The notes: generated by a model not told the origin, from the letters alone. Counted from the first letter of the stretch, positions 55,028 to 64,000 are shown. The stretch is DNA of 64,000 bases from Sulfitobacter albidus (GCF_018200035.1 NZ_CP073582.1:128821-192820); one strand, 5' to 3'. Made by a program: numbers and translations.

Positions 55028-55047
55028 CCCTGACGGAGCCCGCTGCC

Positions 55048-56549
55048 ATGGATTTCATCCGCCTTGACCCCGCCGATCACGTTGTGACCGCCACGCGCGC
55101 GCTGGCCGTGGGTGCGCAGATCGAAAGCACCGCAACCACGGCCCTGATCCCGTCGGGGCACAAGATCGCGACCGTGGCGATTACGGCGGGCGCGCCGGTG
55201 CGCAAATACGCCCAGATCATCGGCTACGCGGCAACCGACATCGCGCCGGGCGATCACGTGCACACCCACAACCTGGACTTTCGCGCGACCGATGCCGCCT
55301 ATGAGTTTGCCACCGATCTGCGCCCCGTGACGCCCGCCCCCACGCCCGATACCTTCATGGGCTTTCGGCGTGCGAACGGGCGGGTGGGCACGCGCAACTA
55401 CATCGCGATTGTCACTTCGGTGAACTGTTCGGCCACCGCCGCGCGCATGATCGCCGATCACTTCACCCCGAGGTGCTGGCAGACTATCCCAACGTCGACG
55501 GCGTCGCGGCCTTTGTGCACGGCACGGGTTGCGGCATGGCCGGGGACGGCGACGGGTTCGAGGCGTTGCAGCGGGTCATGTGGGGCTACGCCCGCCATCC
55601 CAACCACGCGGGCACGCTGATGGTGGGCCTCGGCTGCGAGATGAACCAGATCGATTGGCTGCTCGAGGCTTACGGCCTCGAACAGGGGCCGCTGTTCCAG
55701 ACGATGAACATCCAGAACGTTGCGGGCCTGCAGCGCACGGTCGAGATGGGGATCGCCAAGGTTGCTGCGATGCTGCCGCTCGCCAATGAAGCGACGCGCA
55801 CCCCCTGCCCCGCGTCCGAGCTGATGGTCGCGCTGCAATGCGGCGGCTCTGACGCGTGGTCGGGGATTACGGCCAATCCGGCGCTGGGGCACGCCTGCGA
55901 TCTGCTGGCCGCACAGGGCGCCACCGGCGTGCTGGCCGAAACGCCCGAAATCTACGGCGCCGAGCATCTGCTGACCCGCCGCGCGGTGGACCGCGCCACC
56001 GGCGACAAGCTGATCGGCCTCATCAAATGGTGGGAGGATTACACCGCGCGCAACCGCGGCTCGATGGACAACAACCCCTCCCCGGGCAACAAGGCAGGTG
56101 GGCTGACGACCATTCTAGAGAAATCACTGGGCGCTGCGGCCAAGGGGGGCACAAGCCCGCTCACCGGTGTCTACAAATACGCCGAGGCCGTGACGTCGCG
56201 CGGATTCACCTTCATGGACAGCCCCGGCTACGACCCCGCGTCGGTCACAGGTCAGATCGCGGGCGGCTGCACGCTGGTGTGTTTTACGACCGGGCGCGGC
56301 TCTGCCTTCGGCTCAAAACCCAGCCCCACGGTCAAGATCGCCACAAATTCCGAAATGGCCACCCGCATGTCAGAGGATATGGACATCGACGCAGGCGAAA
56401 TACTGTCAAAATCCGTCAGCATCGAAGAGAAGGGTCGCGAGATCTACCAAATGTTCCTGCGCGTCGCGTCTGGGGAAAAGACAAAATCCGAGGCGCAGGG
56501 ATTGGGAGACTACGAATTCGTGCCCTGGCAAATCGGAGCGGTGATGTGA
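55048..56549 (+). pseudogene. UxaA-family altronate/galactarate-type dehydratase, one frameshift
   Basis: The N-terminal SAF domain (MDFIRLDPADHVVTATRALA) is followed by NGRVGTRNYIAIVTSVNCSA in the first frame. Adding one C in the run at 55466-55469 joins HFTP to EVLADYPNVDGV and the large catalytic domain: GTGCGMAGDGDG, GLGCEMNQIDWLL, CGGSDAWSGITANPALGHAC, FGSKPSPTVKIATN. The repaired product is about 500 residues, like full-length UxaA. It dehydrates altronate or a related acid to a 2-keto-3-deoxy acid with an iron cofactor. Its stop overlaps the next GTG start. Confidence 0.87.
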
Positions 56550-57573
56550 AACGGATCCTTGTCGTCGGCGGCGGTCTGATCGGGATCCGCCATTTGCGCG
56601 CTGTGCAGGCACATCCGCGCTGTACGCTCGTGGGCCTCGCCGATCCCGATCCGACGATCGCCCCGGATGTGCCGCGCTTTGCCGACATGGCCGACGCCCC
56701 CGACGATATCGACGGTGTGATCCTTGCGACGCCCACGCATCTGCACGCGGCGCACGGCGCGCAGGCCGCCGCGCGCGGCTGGCACATGCTGGTGGAAAAA
56801 CCCGTGGCGGGCACCCTGAACGACGCGCGCCAGCTGGCACGGGACATCGCGGATGCGGGCGTAAGATCGCTGGTCGGGCATCACCGCCGCTACCACGCGC
56901 CAGTACAGCAGCTCAGACAGCTGATTGCCGAGGGTGCCATCGGCGACGTCGTCACCGCGACCCTGATCTGGGCCATGCGCAAACCAGATGCCTATTTTGC
57001 CGACAACTGGCGCACCGCGGGTGGATCGCCGGTCCTGATAAATCTAGTGCACGACATCGACATCCTGCGGTTCTGCATCGGTGAGATCACGGCAACAGCC
57101 GCCTTGCCCGGTGCGCGCCTGCGCGACAGTGGCCGCATCGAAAGCGGCGCGGTCGCGCTTGCCTTCGCCAATGGCGCGACAGGCACCATCAGCTTTGCCG
57201 ATACCGCGCCTTCTCCCTGGGGGTTTGAGGCCGCGACCGGGGAGAACCCCAACATCGGCACCACCGCTCAGGACATGATGTGGATCACCGGTACGCGCGG
57301 CGCGGTCAGCTTTCCCTCCCTGAGCCTGTGGCACGGGCGGGATTGGAGCGCGGCGGCACAGCAGGTGCCCCTGACCGCTGACATCAACACACGCGCGCCG
57401 CTTGAGGCGCAGCTCGATCACTTCGTCGACGTGATGGCGGGCGCCTCCTCCCTGATCGATGTGGCGGACGCTACGAAAACCCTCACCATCGCCGAAGCCA
57501 TTCAGGCGCAACTCACCTCCCCCGCTTCGCCGGAAACATCCGGCAAGAAACTCCTCGAAAGGACCCCTCATGA
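56546..57573 (+). pseudogene. Gfo/Idh/MocA-family oxidoreductase, likely frameshifted at 3' end
   Basis: A GTG start overlaps the UxaA stop. The protein has VVGGGLIGIRHL, LATPTHLHAAHG and MLVEKPVAG (the EKP motif) of the family, with GSPVLINLVHDIDILRF in the C-terminal domain. As read, the frame runs on to 57691, overlapping the next gene by 122 bases with low-complexity sequence. Adding one C in the run at 57519-57523 instead brings a stop at 57571-57573 that forms an ATGA overlap with the next start, as elsewhere in this operon. It would oxidise or epimerise a sugar acid with NAD(P). Confidence 0.78.
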
Positions 57574-58457
57574 GCAAACCCACAATCGGTTTCATCGGCC
57601 TCGGCCTGATGGGCGGCGCCATGGTCGGCCGCCTACAGGATCAGGGCTATGCGCTGCACGTTCTGGGCAACCGCGACCGCACCTACCTTGACGCCGCCAT
57701 CGCGCGCGGCGCGACAGAGGCCGCATCGGCCCGCGCGGTGGCAGAGGCAAGCGATATCGTGATGCTGTGCATGGGCACGTCAGATCATGTTGAATCCCGA
57801 ATGCGCGGCAACGACGGCGTGATCGCGGGCCTCAAGCCCGGCGCGACCGTGGTGGATTTCGGCACCTCCCTTCCCGGCTCAAGCCGTGCGCTCGCCGAGG
57901 AAGTCGCGGCTGCCGGGGGCACCTATCTGGATGCACCGCTGGGCCGCACGCCCTCGCACGCGAAGGACGGATTGCTCAACATCATGGCGTCGGGCGACCG
58001 GACCGCATTCGACAAGATCGAGCCCGTCCTCAAGGACCTGGGCGAGAATGTCTTTCACCTCGGCGACATCGGCTCGGGCCACACGATCAAACTGATCAAC
58101 AACTTCTTTGGCATGACCGTCGCCAACGCGATGGCCGAAGCCTTTGCCATGGCGGATGTCGCAGGCGTCGACCGCCAACAGCTCTACGAGGTGATGGCAG
58201 CGGGGCCGCTGCATTCCGGCATGATGGATTTCGTCAAGGCGTACGGCGTCGAGGGCGATCCAAGCATGCTTGCCTTTGCGATCAAGAACGCGGCCAAGGA
58301 TGTGGGGTATTATGCTCGCATGGCCGAAGAGGCGGGCGTCGACAGCATCATGAGCAAAGGCACGCTGAGCGCGCTTGAGACGGCGCGCGATACTGGTCAG
58401 GCGGATGAGATGGTCAGCCAGATGGTCGATTTCTACGTCAAGAAGTTCAAAGGCTGA
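57570..58457 (+). CDS. NAD(P)-dependent beta-hydroxyacid dehydrogenase family protein
   Basis: This 295-aa protein has GFIGLGLMGGAMVGRL at the start, DAPLGRTPSHAKDGLLNIMA as substrate-binding segment, and the catalytic Lys in GHTIKLINNFFGM. The family includes 3-hydroxyisobutyrate and 2-hydroxy-3-oxopropionate reductases. An AAAGGA box supports the ATG at 57570. It lies in the TRAP operon between the Gfo/Idh gene and a DMT transporter, so its substrate is probably an intermediate of the same sugar acid. Confidence 0.87.
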   Translation: MSKPTIGFIGLGLMGGAMVGRLQDQGYALHVLGNRDRTYLDAAIARGATEAASARAVAEASDIVMLCMGTSDHVESRMRGNDGVIAGLKPGATVVDFGTSLPGSSRALAEEVAAAGGTYLDAPLGRTPSHAKDGLLNIMASGDRTAFDKIEPVLKDLGENVFHLGDIGSGHTIKLINNFFGMTVANAMAEAFAMADVAGVDRQQLYEVMAAGPLHSGMMDFVKAYGVEGDPSMLAFAIKNAAKDVGYYARMAEEAGVDSIMSKGTLSALETARDTGQADEMVSQMVDFYVKKFKG

Positions 58458-58459
58458 GC

Positions 58460-59344
58460 GTGGCTGTCGCCGCCGGATCCACCGCCGATCTGCCACGCCT
58501 GGGTATCGTTCTGATGCTCTGTGCGTGGCTGATGTTTTCGGTGGTGGATACGGGGGCGAAATGGCTGGCAGTCGCGGGTATTCCGGCGGTCCAACTGGCG
58601 TTCATGCGCTACGCCGGGCATTTTGTGATCTCGATCGCGATGATTGCCCGCGGGGGCCTCACCGTCGACCGCTTTCGCACAGATCACGGCTGGCAGCTTG
58701 TCAGCCGGTCGTTCCTGCTGATTTCGGCCACACTATGCAATTTTTATGCATTGCAGTTTCTGCCGCTTACCGTGGTTTCGGCCATCGTGTTTTCCAGCCC
58801 TGTCATTGTCTGTTTCCTGTCGATTTACGTTCTGCGCGAATCCGTCGGACCGTGGCGGTGGGGCGCGATCATCCTTGGCTTTATCGGGGTGTTGATTGTC
58901 GTCCGGCCGTTCGGCACCGGATTTCATCCCGCGATGCTGTTGATCATCTACAATGCCACGGCGCTGGCATTCTATTCAATCATGACCCGCAAACTGTCGG
59001 GTTTGGTGGCGGTCGATACGATGCAATTCTACATGGGGCTTATCGGCACAGGTGTGCTCCTGCCCTTTGCGCTTCTGAATTGGACACCGCCGGATACGTC
59101 GATTGGGGTAGTCGTTTTGATCGGGCTTGGCGTTTTGGGGTGGGCCGGGCACCAGCTGCTGACAAACGCTCACCGCTTCGGGACGGCGAACCAGCTGATG
59201 CCCTTCACCTACTCGTTCCTCATTTACGTGGCCATCTGGGGCTATCTGCTGTTTGACACGGTGCCGGATCGCGCAACGCTCACCGGCGCCGGGGTCATCA
59301 TGATTGCGGGCCTCATCATCTGGAAAAGAGAGCGCACAGCATGA
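58460..59344 (+). CDS. EamA/DMT-family transporter
   Basis: This 294-aa membrane protein has about ten hydrophobic helices in two EamA halves (LMLCAWLMFSVVDTGAKWLA; FVISIAMIARGG; LLISATLCNFYALQFLPLTV; the second half from AMLLIIYNATALAFYSIMTR). A GTG start lies two bases after the previous stop. Members export metabolites or import small solutes. Its stop overlaps the KDG kinase start (ATGA), so it is part of the operon and may move a pathway acid. Confidence 0.87.
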   Translation: MAVAAGSTADLPRLGIVLMLCAWLMFSVVDTGAKWLAVAGIPAVQLAFMRYAGHFVISIAMIARGGLTVDRFRTDHGWQLVSRSFLLISATLCNFYALQFLPLTVVSAIVFSSPVIVCFLSIYVLRESVGPWRWGAIILGFIGVLIVVRPFGTGFHPAMLLIIYNATALAFYSIMTRKLSGLVAVDTMQFYMGLIGTGVLLPFALLNWTPPDTSIGVVVLIGLGVLGWAGHQLLTNAHRFGTANQLMPFTYSFLIYVAIWGYLLFDTVPDRATLTGAGVIMIAGLIIWKRERTA

Positions 59345-60201
59345 AAATCGCCTGCATCGGGGAAGCCATGATCGAGCTGTCGATGGACGGTGCTGCGGCA
59401 CAGATCGGCGTCGCGGGCGATACGCTCAATACGGCGATCTATCTGCACCGTGTCGCGCCGGACTGTCAGGTTGAGTACATCACCTGCCTCGGAGACGATC
59501 CGTTTTCCGACAGAATTGCGGAGTTTATTTCCCGCGCCGGTATCGGCACCGGCGCTATCCGCCGGATTTCCGGCGCACAAGCGGGGCTTTACGCCATCAC
59601 GACGACGCCCGAGGGCGAACGCAGTTTCACCTACTGGCGCGAGAGTTCGGCGGCGCGACGTCTTTTCTCGGATCACGCATTCGACGTTCTGTCGGACTAT
59701 GATGCGGTCTATTTTTCGGGGATATCCTTGGCGATTTTGCCCCACGCAGTGCGCCTTGCACTGATCGACTGGCTCGCACGCGCGTCCGTCACGGTTATCT
59801 ACGACAGCAATTACCGCCCACGCTTGTGGGAAAACCTGCACATCGCCCGCGACGTGACGCGGGCCATGTGGGCACGAGCCGAAATCGCGCTGCCCTCCAT
59901 CGACGACGAGATGACCCTGTTTTCCGAGGACGCCGCTGCGGTGACAGCCCGGTTTTCCGCCCATCCCGGCACCGGGGCGCTGAAACGTGGCGCGCAGGGG
60001 CCGCTATCGATCGGCGAACCGGTCAGCCAGACTTATACCGCAGCCCCACATGTCGTCGATACCACCGCCGCCGGTGACAGTTTCAACGCCGGTTATCTGG
60101 GCACAGTCCTGACAAGCGGGGATCAGGCGCGCGCCCTGATGGTGGGCCATGATCTCGCGTCGCGCGTCGTGCAGCACCGGGGTGCGATCATTCCGGGATG
60201 A
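59341..60201 (+). CDS. kdgK: 2-keto-3-deoxygluconate kinase (PfkB family)
   Basis: This 286-aa kinase has the PfkB start ACIGEAMIELS, a GDTLNTAIYL substrate-binding segment typical of KDG kinases, and the signature DTTAAGDSFNAGYL (about residues 240-253), whose Asp is the catalytic base. It phosphorylates 2-keto-3-deoxy-D-gluconate, the common product of the hexuronate dehydratases in this region. It is last in the TRAP operon and converges with the uxuB-like gene, with a 14-base overlap. Confidence 0.9.
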   Translation: MKIACIGEAMIELSMDGAAAQIGVAGDTLNTAIYLHRVAPDCQVEYITCLGDDPFSDRIAEFISRAGIGTGAIRRISGAQAGLYAITTTPEGERSFTYWRESSAARRLFSDHAFDVLSDYDAVYFSGISLAILPHAVRLALIDWLARASVTVIYDSNYRPRLWENLHIARDVTRAMWARAEIALPSIDDEMTLFSEDAAAVTARFSAHPGTGALKRGAQGPLSIGEPVSQTYTAAPHVVDTTAAGDSFNAGYLGTVLTSGDQARALMVGHDLASRVVQHRGAIIPG

Positions 60202-61379
60202 GTGCGCCAAGGTCTTCCGCGCCGATCAGTGCCAGAAGCGCGGCCCTGCCGCCCTCCCCGACCAGCGCCTCGGTAACCTGTGCAGCTTTCGGATCATTCA
60301 GCAGGCGCCCCGCGCGACCTCCGCCGCGCAAAATTCCAGCCACGCCGCGATGCCACCCGCTGCGGCTGTCGCACCCTCGCGCAGCGGGGCGACCAGCCGA
60401 TATGGCAGCTTTTGCGTGCCATCCATCGCGATCTGCTCCAGCCGGTGCCGGATCTCTTCATTTTCAAACCGCGCAATCAGCGCCCTCGCGTAGGCAGGCG
60501 CCTCATCCCGCACCGACACCGGCAGGGTCCGCCCGGCGTCGTCCATAAACGCCCCGATCTGCGCCCGGATCTGCGGATCAGCGACCGCTTCGTGCACAAA
60601 GGTGTGTCCCCGCACCAGACCCGCATAGGCCATAAGCGAATGGGCTCCGTTCAGCATCCGTAACTTGCGCAGCTCGTGCGGGGCGACGTCGGCCACAAAC
60701 TGCACCCCTGGCCAGACGGGGCGGGGGCCGGCAAAATCATCCTCAATCACCCACTCACGGAAAGGCTCGGTAGGGACGGCCATCGGATCTCCCTGCGCGC
60801 GACGCAGCGCATCGGTCGTCGCGGGTGTGATCCGGTCGACCATCGCATTCGGAAAGCGCACCGCGGCCCAGTCGATCTTGAGCCCAGCGGCCTGCGAAAA
60901 CCGCGCGACCGCAGCGCGCAATACCGCGCCGTTGCCCGTCCGATTGTCACAGCTCAGCACCGTGAGTGGTGTGGACCGGGTCGCAAGATGCCGGGCAAGC
61001 AATCCGATCAGCGTACTCGGCCCCTGCCCGGCCACATCTGCAGCGATCGACGGGTCAGTGAGGTTCAGCTGACCGCCTGTATCCAGGTGATATCCCTTTT
61101 CGGTCACCGTCGCCGAGATGATCTGAGCCTCCTGCATCGCCTCGAGTACCGCCCCCGGATCCTCGGGCGCGACCAAAACGTCGCGCAGCACCTCAATGCG
61201 CTTGGCTCCTTGCCCCTGTACGACCAGATCGTAGGCAAAATCCTGTGCCGCAAGCCCGTCACGCACGGTTGCCGAACGCAGACTGACCCCCACCACATCC
61301 CAGCCCCTGCATCAGCGGTGTAATCCAGCAGATGCGCGCGGGCAAAATTCCCCAGACCGATGTGCACGATCCGCCCCAT
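60188..61379 (-). pseudogene. uxuB: Fructuronate reductase/mannitol dehydrogenase family gene, two frameshifts
   Basis: The N-terminal frame begins MGRIVHIGLGNFARAHLLDY. Adding one base in the C-run at 61304-61307 (G-run in coding sense) joins it to WDVVGVSLRSATVRDG and the main frame with the catalytic Lys/His segment KLRMLNGAHSLMAYAGL. Near 60304-60310 a further lost base hides the true C-terminus (RLLNDPKAAQVTEALVGEGG to LIPE), whose stop is at 60188-60190. The repaired product is about 398 residues. It reduces D-fructuronate to D-mannonate (or tagaturonate to altronate). Its ATG overlaps the uxaC stop (TGATG). Confidence 0.83.
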
Positions 61380-62731
61380 CAGCGGGCAAGCCCGTAGACG
61401 TCGCGGGCCAGATCAACGGCGAGCAATCGTGCCAGACGCTCCGCATCGTCACGACCGAAGGCGCCGCGCGTGCATTGCTGGGCCAGATGTTCAGCCACGG
61501 CACGGCGCCAAAGATCATGGCGCGCCGGGATCGACAGGAAGGCACGGGTATCGTCATTGAACCCCGCAAGATTGTGATATCCCGCCGTCTCGACCACCCG
61601 GTCGAAATACCGCGCGATGCCGGCGGGGCTGTCGTGGAACCACCATGGCGGCCCGATCCGCAAGGCGGGCCAATGACCGGCCATCGGCGCCAGCTCGCGC
61701 GCGTAGGTGCTCTCATCAAGGGTAAAGAGGATGATCCGCAAACCGGGCGTGTTCCCGACACGGTTCAGCAACGGACCCAACCCGCGCACCCAATCGACCG
61801 CAATAGGCATATCCGCGCCGGTATCTGGCCCGAACTGGCGCTTTAGAGCCATATTCGTATTCCGCCTGCTGCCTGCATGGATCTGCATCGTCAGCCCGTC
61901 CTCAACCGACATCTGCGCCATTTCGATCAACATATGGCCGTAGAATGCTGACGCCTCCTGCGCATCGGCTGTCCCGGCCCGTACGCGCTGGTACAGCGTC
62001 TCTGGCTCCGGCAGCCATTCTGTGCGGATCTGTTCCACGGCGTGATCCGTCGCCGTCGCCCCATGGGCGGCAAAAAACGCACGCCGCTGTCGCAGCGCCT
62101 CAAGATAGCCCTCGAACTGGCCCAGATCGCAGCCCGTTTGCGTCTCTAACCCGGCAAGATTATCCATAAATCCGTCGTGAAGCGGATCCAAGACGCTATC
62201 GGGGCGAAACGTCGGGATGACCCGACCGCCCCAATCGCTCTGCGCAATGGCCGCGTGATGGGTAAGCGGGTCAAGCGCACCATCGGTGGTGGCCAGAACC
62301 TCTATCCCGAACCGATCAAACAATGCTCTGGGCCGGTGATCGGGTTGCATCAAGAGCGCGTCGATCAGGTCATAGATTGTATCGCTGGTCTGCGCCGAAA
62401 GCCGCTCTTCAATGCCCAGCGTCCGGTGCAAAACATGTTCGATCCAGATGCGCGACGGCGTTCCCAGAAACAAATCCCAGTGGTGGGCAAACAGACGGAA
62501 GACTTCGCGTGGATCGGCCCCCTCCCCCGGCGCGCCGATACCCAGTTGAGCAAGATCAACACCCTGCGAATAAAGCATCCGAAACACGTAGTGATCCGGA
62601 ATGACCAAAAGCTCCGCCGGGTTCGCGAACTTGCGGTCATCCGCAAACCACGCGGGATCGCAATGCCCGTGCGGCGACACGATGGGAAGCGTGCGAATAC
62701 CGTCGTAGATTTCTGCCGCATCAACGGCCAT
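61379..62731 (-). CDS. uxaC: Glucuronate/uronate isomerase
   Basis: This 450-aa protein opens with IVSPHGHCDPAWFADDR (metal-binding His-x-His-x-Asp), then FLGTPSRIWIEHVL, IQIHAGSRRNTNM in outline, and TLDESTYARELAPMAGH. It isomerises D-glucuronate to D-fructuronate or galacturonate to tagaturonate, the first step of uronate breakdown. A GGGAGGA box supports the ATG at 62731; the frame stays open to 62863. It forms an operon with the uxuB-like gene and diverges from the Gfo/Idh gene over a palindromic operator. Confidence 0.92.
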   Translation of the reverse strand: MAVDAAEIYDGIRTLPIVSPHGHCDPAWFADDRKFANPAELLVIPDHYVFRMLYSQGVDLAQLGIGAPGEGADPREVFRLFAHHWDLFLGTPSRIWIEHVLHRTLGIEERLSAQTSDTIYDLIDALLMQPDHRPRALFDRFGIEVLATTDGALDPLTHHAAIAQSDWGGRVIPTFRPDSVLDPLHDGFMDNLAGLETQTGCDLGQFEGYLEALRQRRAFFAAHGATATDHAVEQIRTEWLPEPETLYQRVRAGTADAQEASAFYGHMLIEMAQMSVEDGLTMQIHAGSRRNTNMALKRQFGPDTGADMPIAVDWVRGLGPLLNRVGNTPGLRIILFTLDESTYARELAPMAGHWPALRIGPPWWFHDSPAGIARYFDRVVETAGYHNLAGFNDDTRAFLSIPARHDLWRRAVAEHLAQQCTRGAFGRDDAERLARLLAVDLARDVYGLAR

Positions 62732-62769
62732 CGATCCGTTCCTCCCTTGGTTCGCCCCCAACTTGGCGC

Positions 62770-62788
62770 TTGCATCCATGGGATGCAA
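62770..62788. promoter_or_regulatory. Palindromic operator candidate between uxaC and the Gfo/Idh gene
   Basis: TTGCATCC at 62770-62777 and GGATGCAA at 62781-62788 are perfect mirror halves around a 3-base centre. A third half-site, GGATGCAA at 62809-62816, overlaps the ribosome-binding site of the divergent gene starting at 62819. This looks like a binding site for a LacI- or GntR-type repressor controlling both directions. Confidence 0.65.
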
Positions 62789-62818
62789 CGCCCCAGACTG
62801 CACGCGGAGGATGCAATA

Positions 62819-63827
62819 GTGAATATCGCTTTGATCGGCCTCGGCATGGTTGCGGACACACATGTGAACGCTGTAAAGGCCGCCGACGGGCTATCGATTG
62901 TCGGCGTGTTGGGCCGCGATCCGGCGCGCCGCGGGCGTTTGCGGACCGCCATGCGCTGCCCCTTTATTCCGATATCGAGGCGCTGTGTGCTGATGCACAG
63001 GTGGATTTTGTGCTGCCTCACCACACCACCGGATGCGCGCGCGCCACTCGTGGAGAGGCTGATCGCGGCGGGCAAGCCTATCCTGATGGAAAAGCCGATC
63101 GAAAGGGATCTGTCCTCAGCCCGGCGCATCGTAGCGGCCTGTGACCGCGCTAATCTGCCGATGGGGGTGATGTTTCAACACCGCACCCGAACCGCCGCCA
63201 CCGCACTGCGTACCGCGATTGACGCAGGCTCCCTTGGCGAGATTGCCACCGTCGATCTTCGTGTCCCCTGGTGGCGCGATCAGTCCTATTATGATGTCCC
63301 GGGACGCGGCAGCTTGCCCGCGACGGCGGTGGGGTATGATCTCGCAGGCCATTCACACCCTCGATCTGGCGCTCTGGCTTCTGGGCCCGATCACCTCGGT
63401 TCAAGCATGACGCGCACCACCGCACTGCACCGCCTTGAAGCTGAGGATTGGGCCGGTGCCCTGTTCGAGATGGACTGCGGCGCGGTTGGCAGTCTGATGG
63501 CAACTACTGCCGCTTTTCCCGGCCACGCGGAGAGCATTACGGTTCAAGGGACACGTGCTGCGGCACATCTCAGCGGTGGCGTCTTGACGCTGACGCATCT
63601 TGACGGCCATCTCGACCGCATCGGGGCCACTGCGGCCAGTGGCGGGGGGGCCGATCCGATGGCCTTTACCCATGAATGGCATCAGCGGGCAATCGAGGAT
63701 TTCGCCGATGCACTGCGGCACGGGAGGCCGCCAATCGCCTCGGGGCAAAGCGCGCTCGCGCGCATGCGGTCATCGACGCGATGCAGCGCGCCAGCAACAC
63801 CGTCAGCGGACAGAGGTGGCACGATGA
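62819..63827 (+). pseudogene. Gfo/Idh/MocA-family oxidoreductase, multiply frameshifted
   Basis: A GTG start has a GGAGG box and gives VNIALIGLGMVADTHVNAVK. The coding signal then changes frame repeatedly: AFADRHALPLYSDIEALCAD is reached after a lost base at 62933-62935, and LVERLIAAGKPILMEKPIER after a change near 63010-63030. RDGGG, MISQAIHTLDLALWLLGPIT and MTRTTALHRLEAEDWAGALF follow lost bases near 63315, 63331-63334 and 63406. Two more changes near 63758 and 63808 lead to a stop at 63825-63827 that overlaps the next start. The EKP motif and family layout are intact once repaired (about 339 residues). It is divergent from uxaC. Confidence 0.72.
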
Positions 63828-64000
63828 CGCTTGGCTGCGTAGCCATCGGTATCGATCACCGCCATATCTTCGGAATGATCGCGCAAATGCAACGGGTCGG
63901 TGTCCGGTGCCTCGGTTTCTGGACCGACGGCACGCCACCGACCCTGCCAGGTTCGTAAAGCGCTTTCCGGATCTGCACCGGTATACGCGGCTGGACGACG
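63824..64000 (+). CDS. Start of a second Gfo/Idh-like oxidoreductase (3' end outside window, one frameshift)
   Basis: The ATG at 63824 overlaps the previous stop (ATGA). The product starts MTLGCVAIGIDHRHIFGMIA and, after adding one base near 63950-63951, continues FVKRFPDLHRYTRLDD to the window end. As read, a stop appears at 63957. Only about 59 residues are visible, so the family call rests on the N-terminal pattern and the neighbour. Confidence 0.5.

Noticed and set aside
55856..57691. 611-codon frame starting inside the UxaA gene
   Set aside because: The first 230 codons overlap the UxaA gene in another frame and look like noise; the real Gfo/Idh gene starts at the GTG at 56546.
62177..63958. 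593-codon plus-strand frame read as one protein
   Set aside because: Its first 214 codons are antisense to uxaC; only the part from 62819 matches an oxidoreductase, and even that changes frame several times.

Overview
The window looks like a GC-rich chromosome segment from a marine alphaproteobacterium, most likely Rhodobacteraceae (Roseobacter type). The clues are a giant RTX protein ending in a Hint domain, TRAP transporters, a large catabolic repertoire for sugar acids, many ATGA-coupled genes and a vanadium haloperoxidase. No rRNA, tRNA, CRISPR array or insertion sequence was seen. No gap between genes exceeds about 270 bases.

Layout. 1-3500: 3' part of a repeat-rich autotransporter, closed by a bidirectional terminator. 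3569-15469: an accessory type VI secretion cargo island with one VgrG, one PAAR protein, three DUF4123 adaptors, a DUF2235 (Tle1-like) phospholipase with GAD-like and lipoprotein neighbours, a glycine-rich membrane protein paired with a second membrane protein (candidate pore-former and immunity), and two small unknown genes. No structural T6SS genes are present. 15740-20903: RTX/Hint protein. 21007-22916: divergent idnO/idnD. 23087-25321: vanadium bromoperoxidase and a small membrane protein, with a hairpin at the ribosome-binding site and a strong terminator. 25400-33812: an unusual locus with an unknown 414-aa protein, a YcaO-domain protein, a divergent 99-aa candidate precursor peptide ending in Tyr-Gly-Cys-Gly-Arg, a winged-helix/TPR regulator, two tandem LuxR regulators fused to alpha/beta-hydrolase folds that have lost catalytic residues, and a GntR regulator. 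This is the best candidate for an undescribed system. 33828-42909: metabolic genes (fbp, enoyl-CoA hydratase, indolepyruvate oxidoreductase operon with MarR and cyclase, peroxiredoxin-like, PhyH, LysE).

42927-64000 is a sugar-acid catabolic region. A minus-strand operon (SDR, IlvD/Edd dehydratase, FAH hydrolase, D-2-hydroxyacid dehydrogenase) resembles non-phosphorylative deoxy-sugar-acid breakdown. Divergent to it lie a beta-hydroxyacid dehydrogenase and a DenD-like dehydrogenase. A GntR-controlled TRAP operon follows (DctP, enolase-superfamily dehydratase, DctQ, DctM, UxaA-type dehydratase, Gfo/Idh, beta-hydroxyacid dehydrogenase, DMT transporter, KDG kinase). It converges on uxaC/uxuB, which diverge from more Gfo/Idh genes across a palindromic operator. 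Together these genes would take up hexuronates or related acids, dehydrate them to 2-keto-3-deoxy acids and feed pyruvate metabolism.

A technical point matters for reading everything here. At least ten otherwise intact genes are broken by single-base losses. Nearly all shift the frame by minus one, and most lie in G, C or T runs. This points to homopolymer undercalling rather than natural gene decay, so these genes are listed as frameshifted but are probably functional in the organism.
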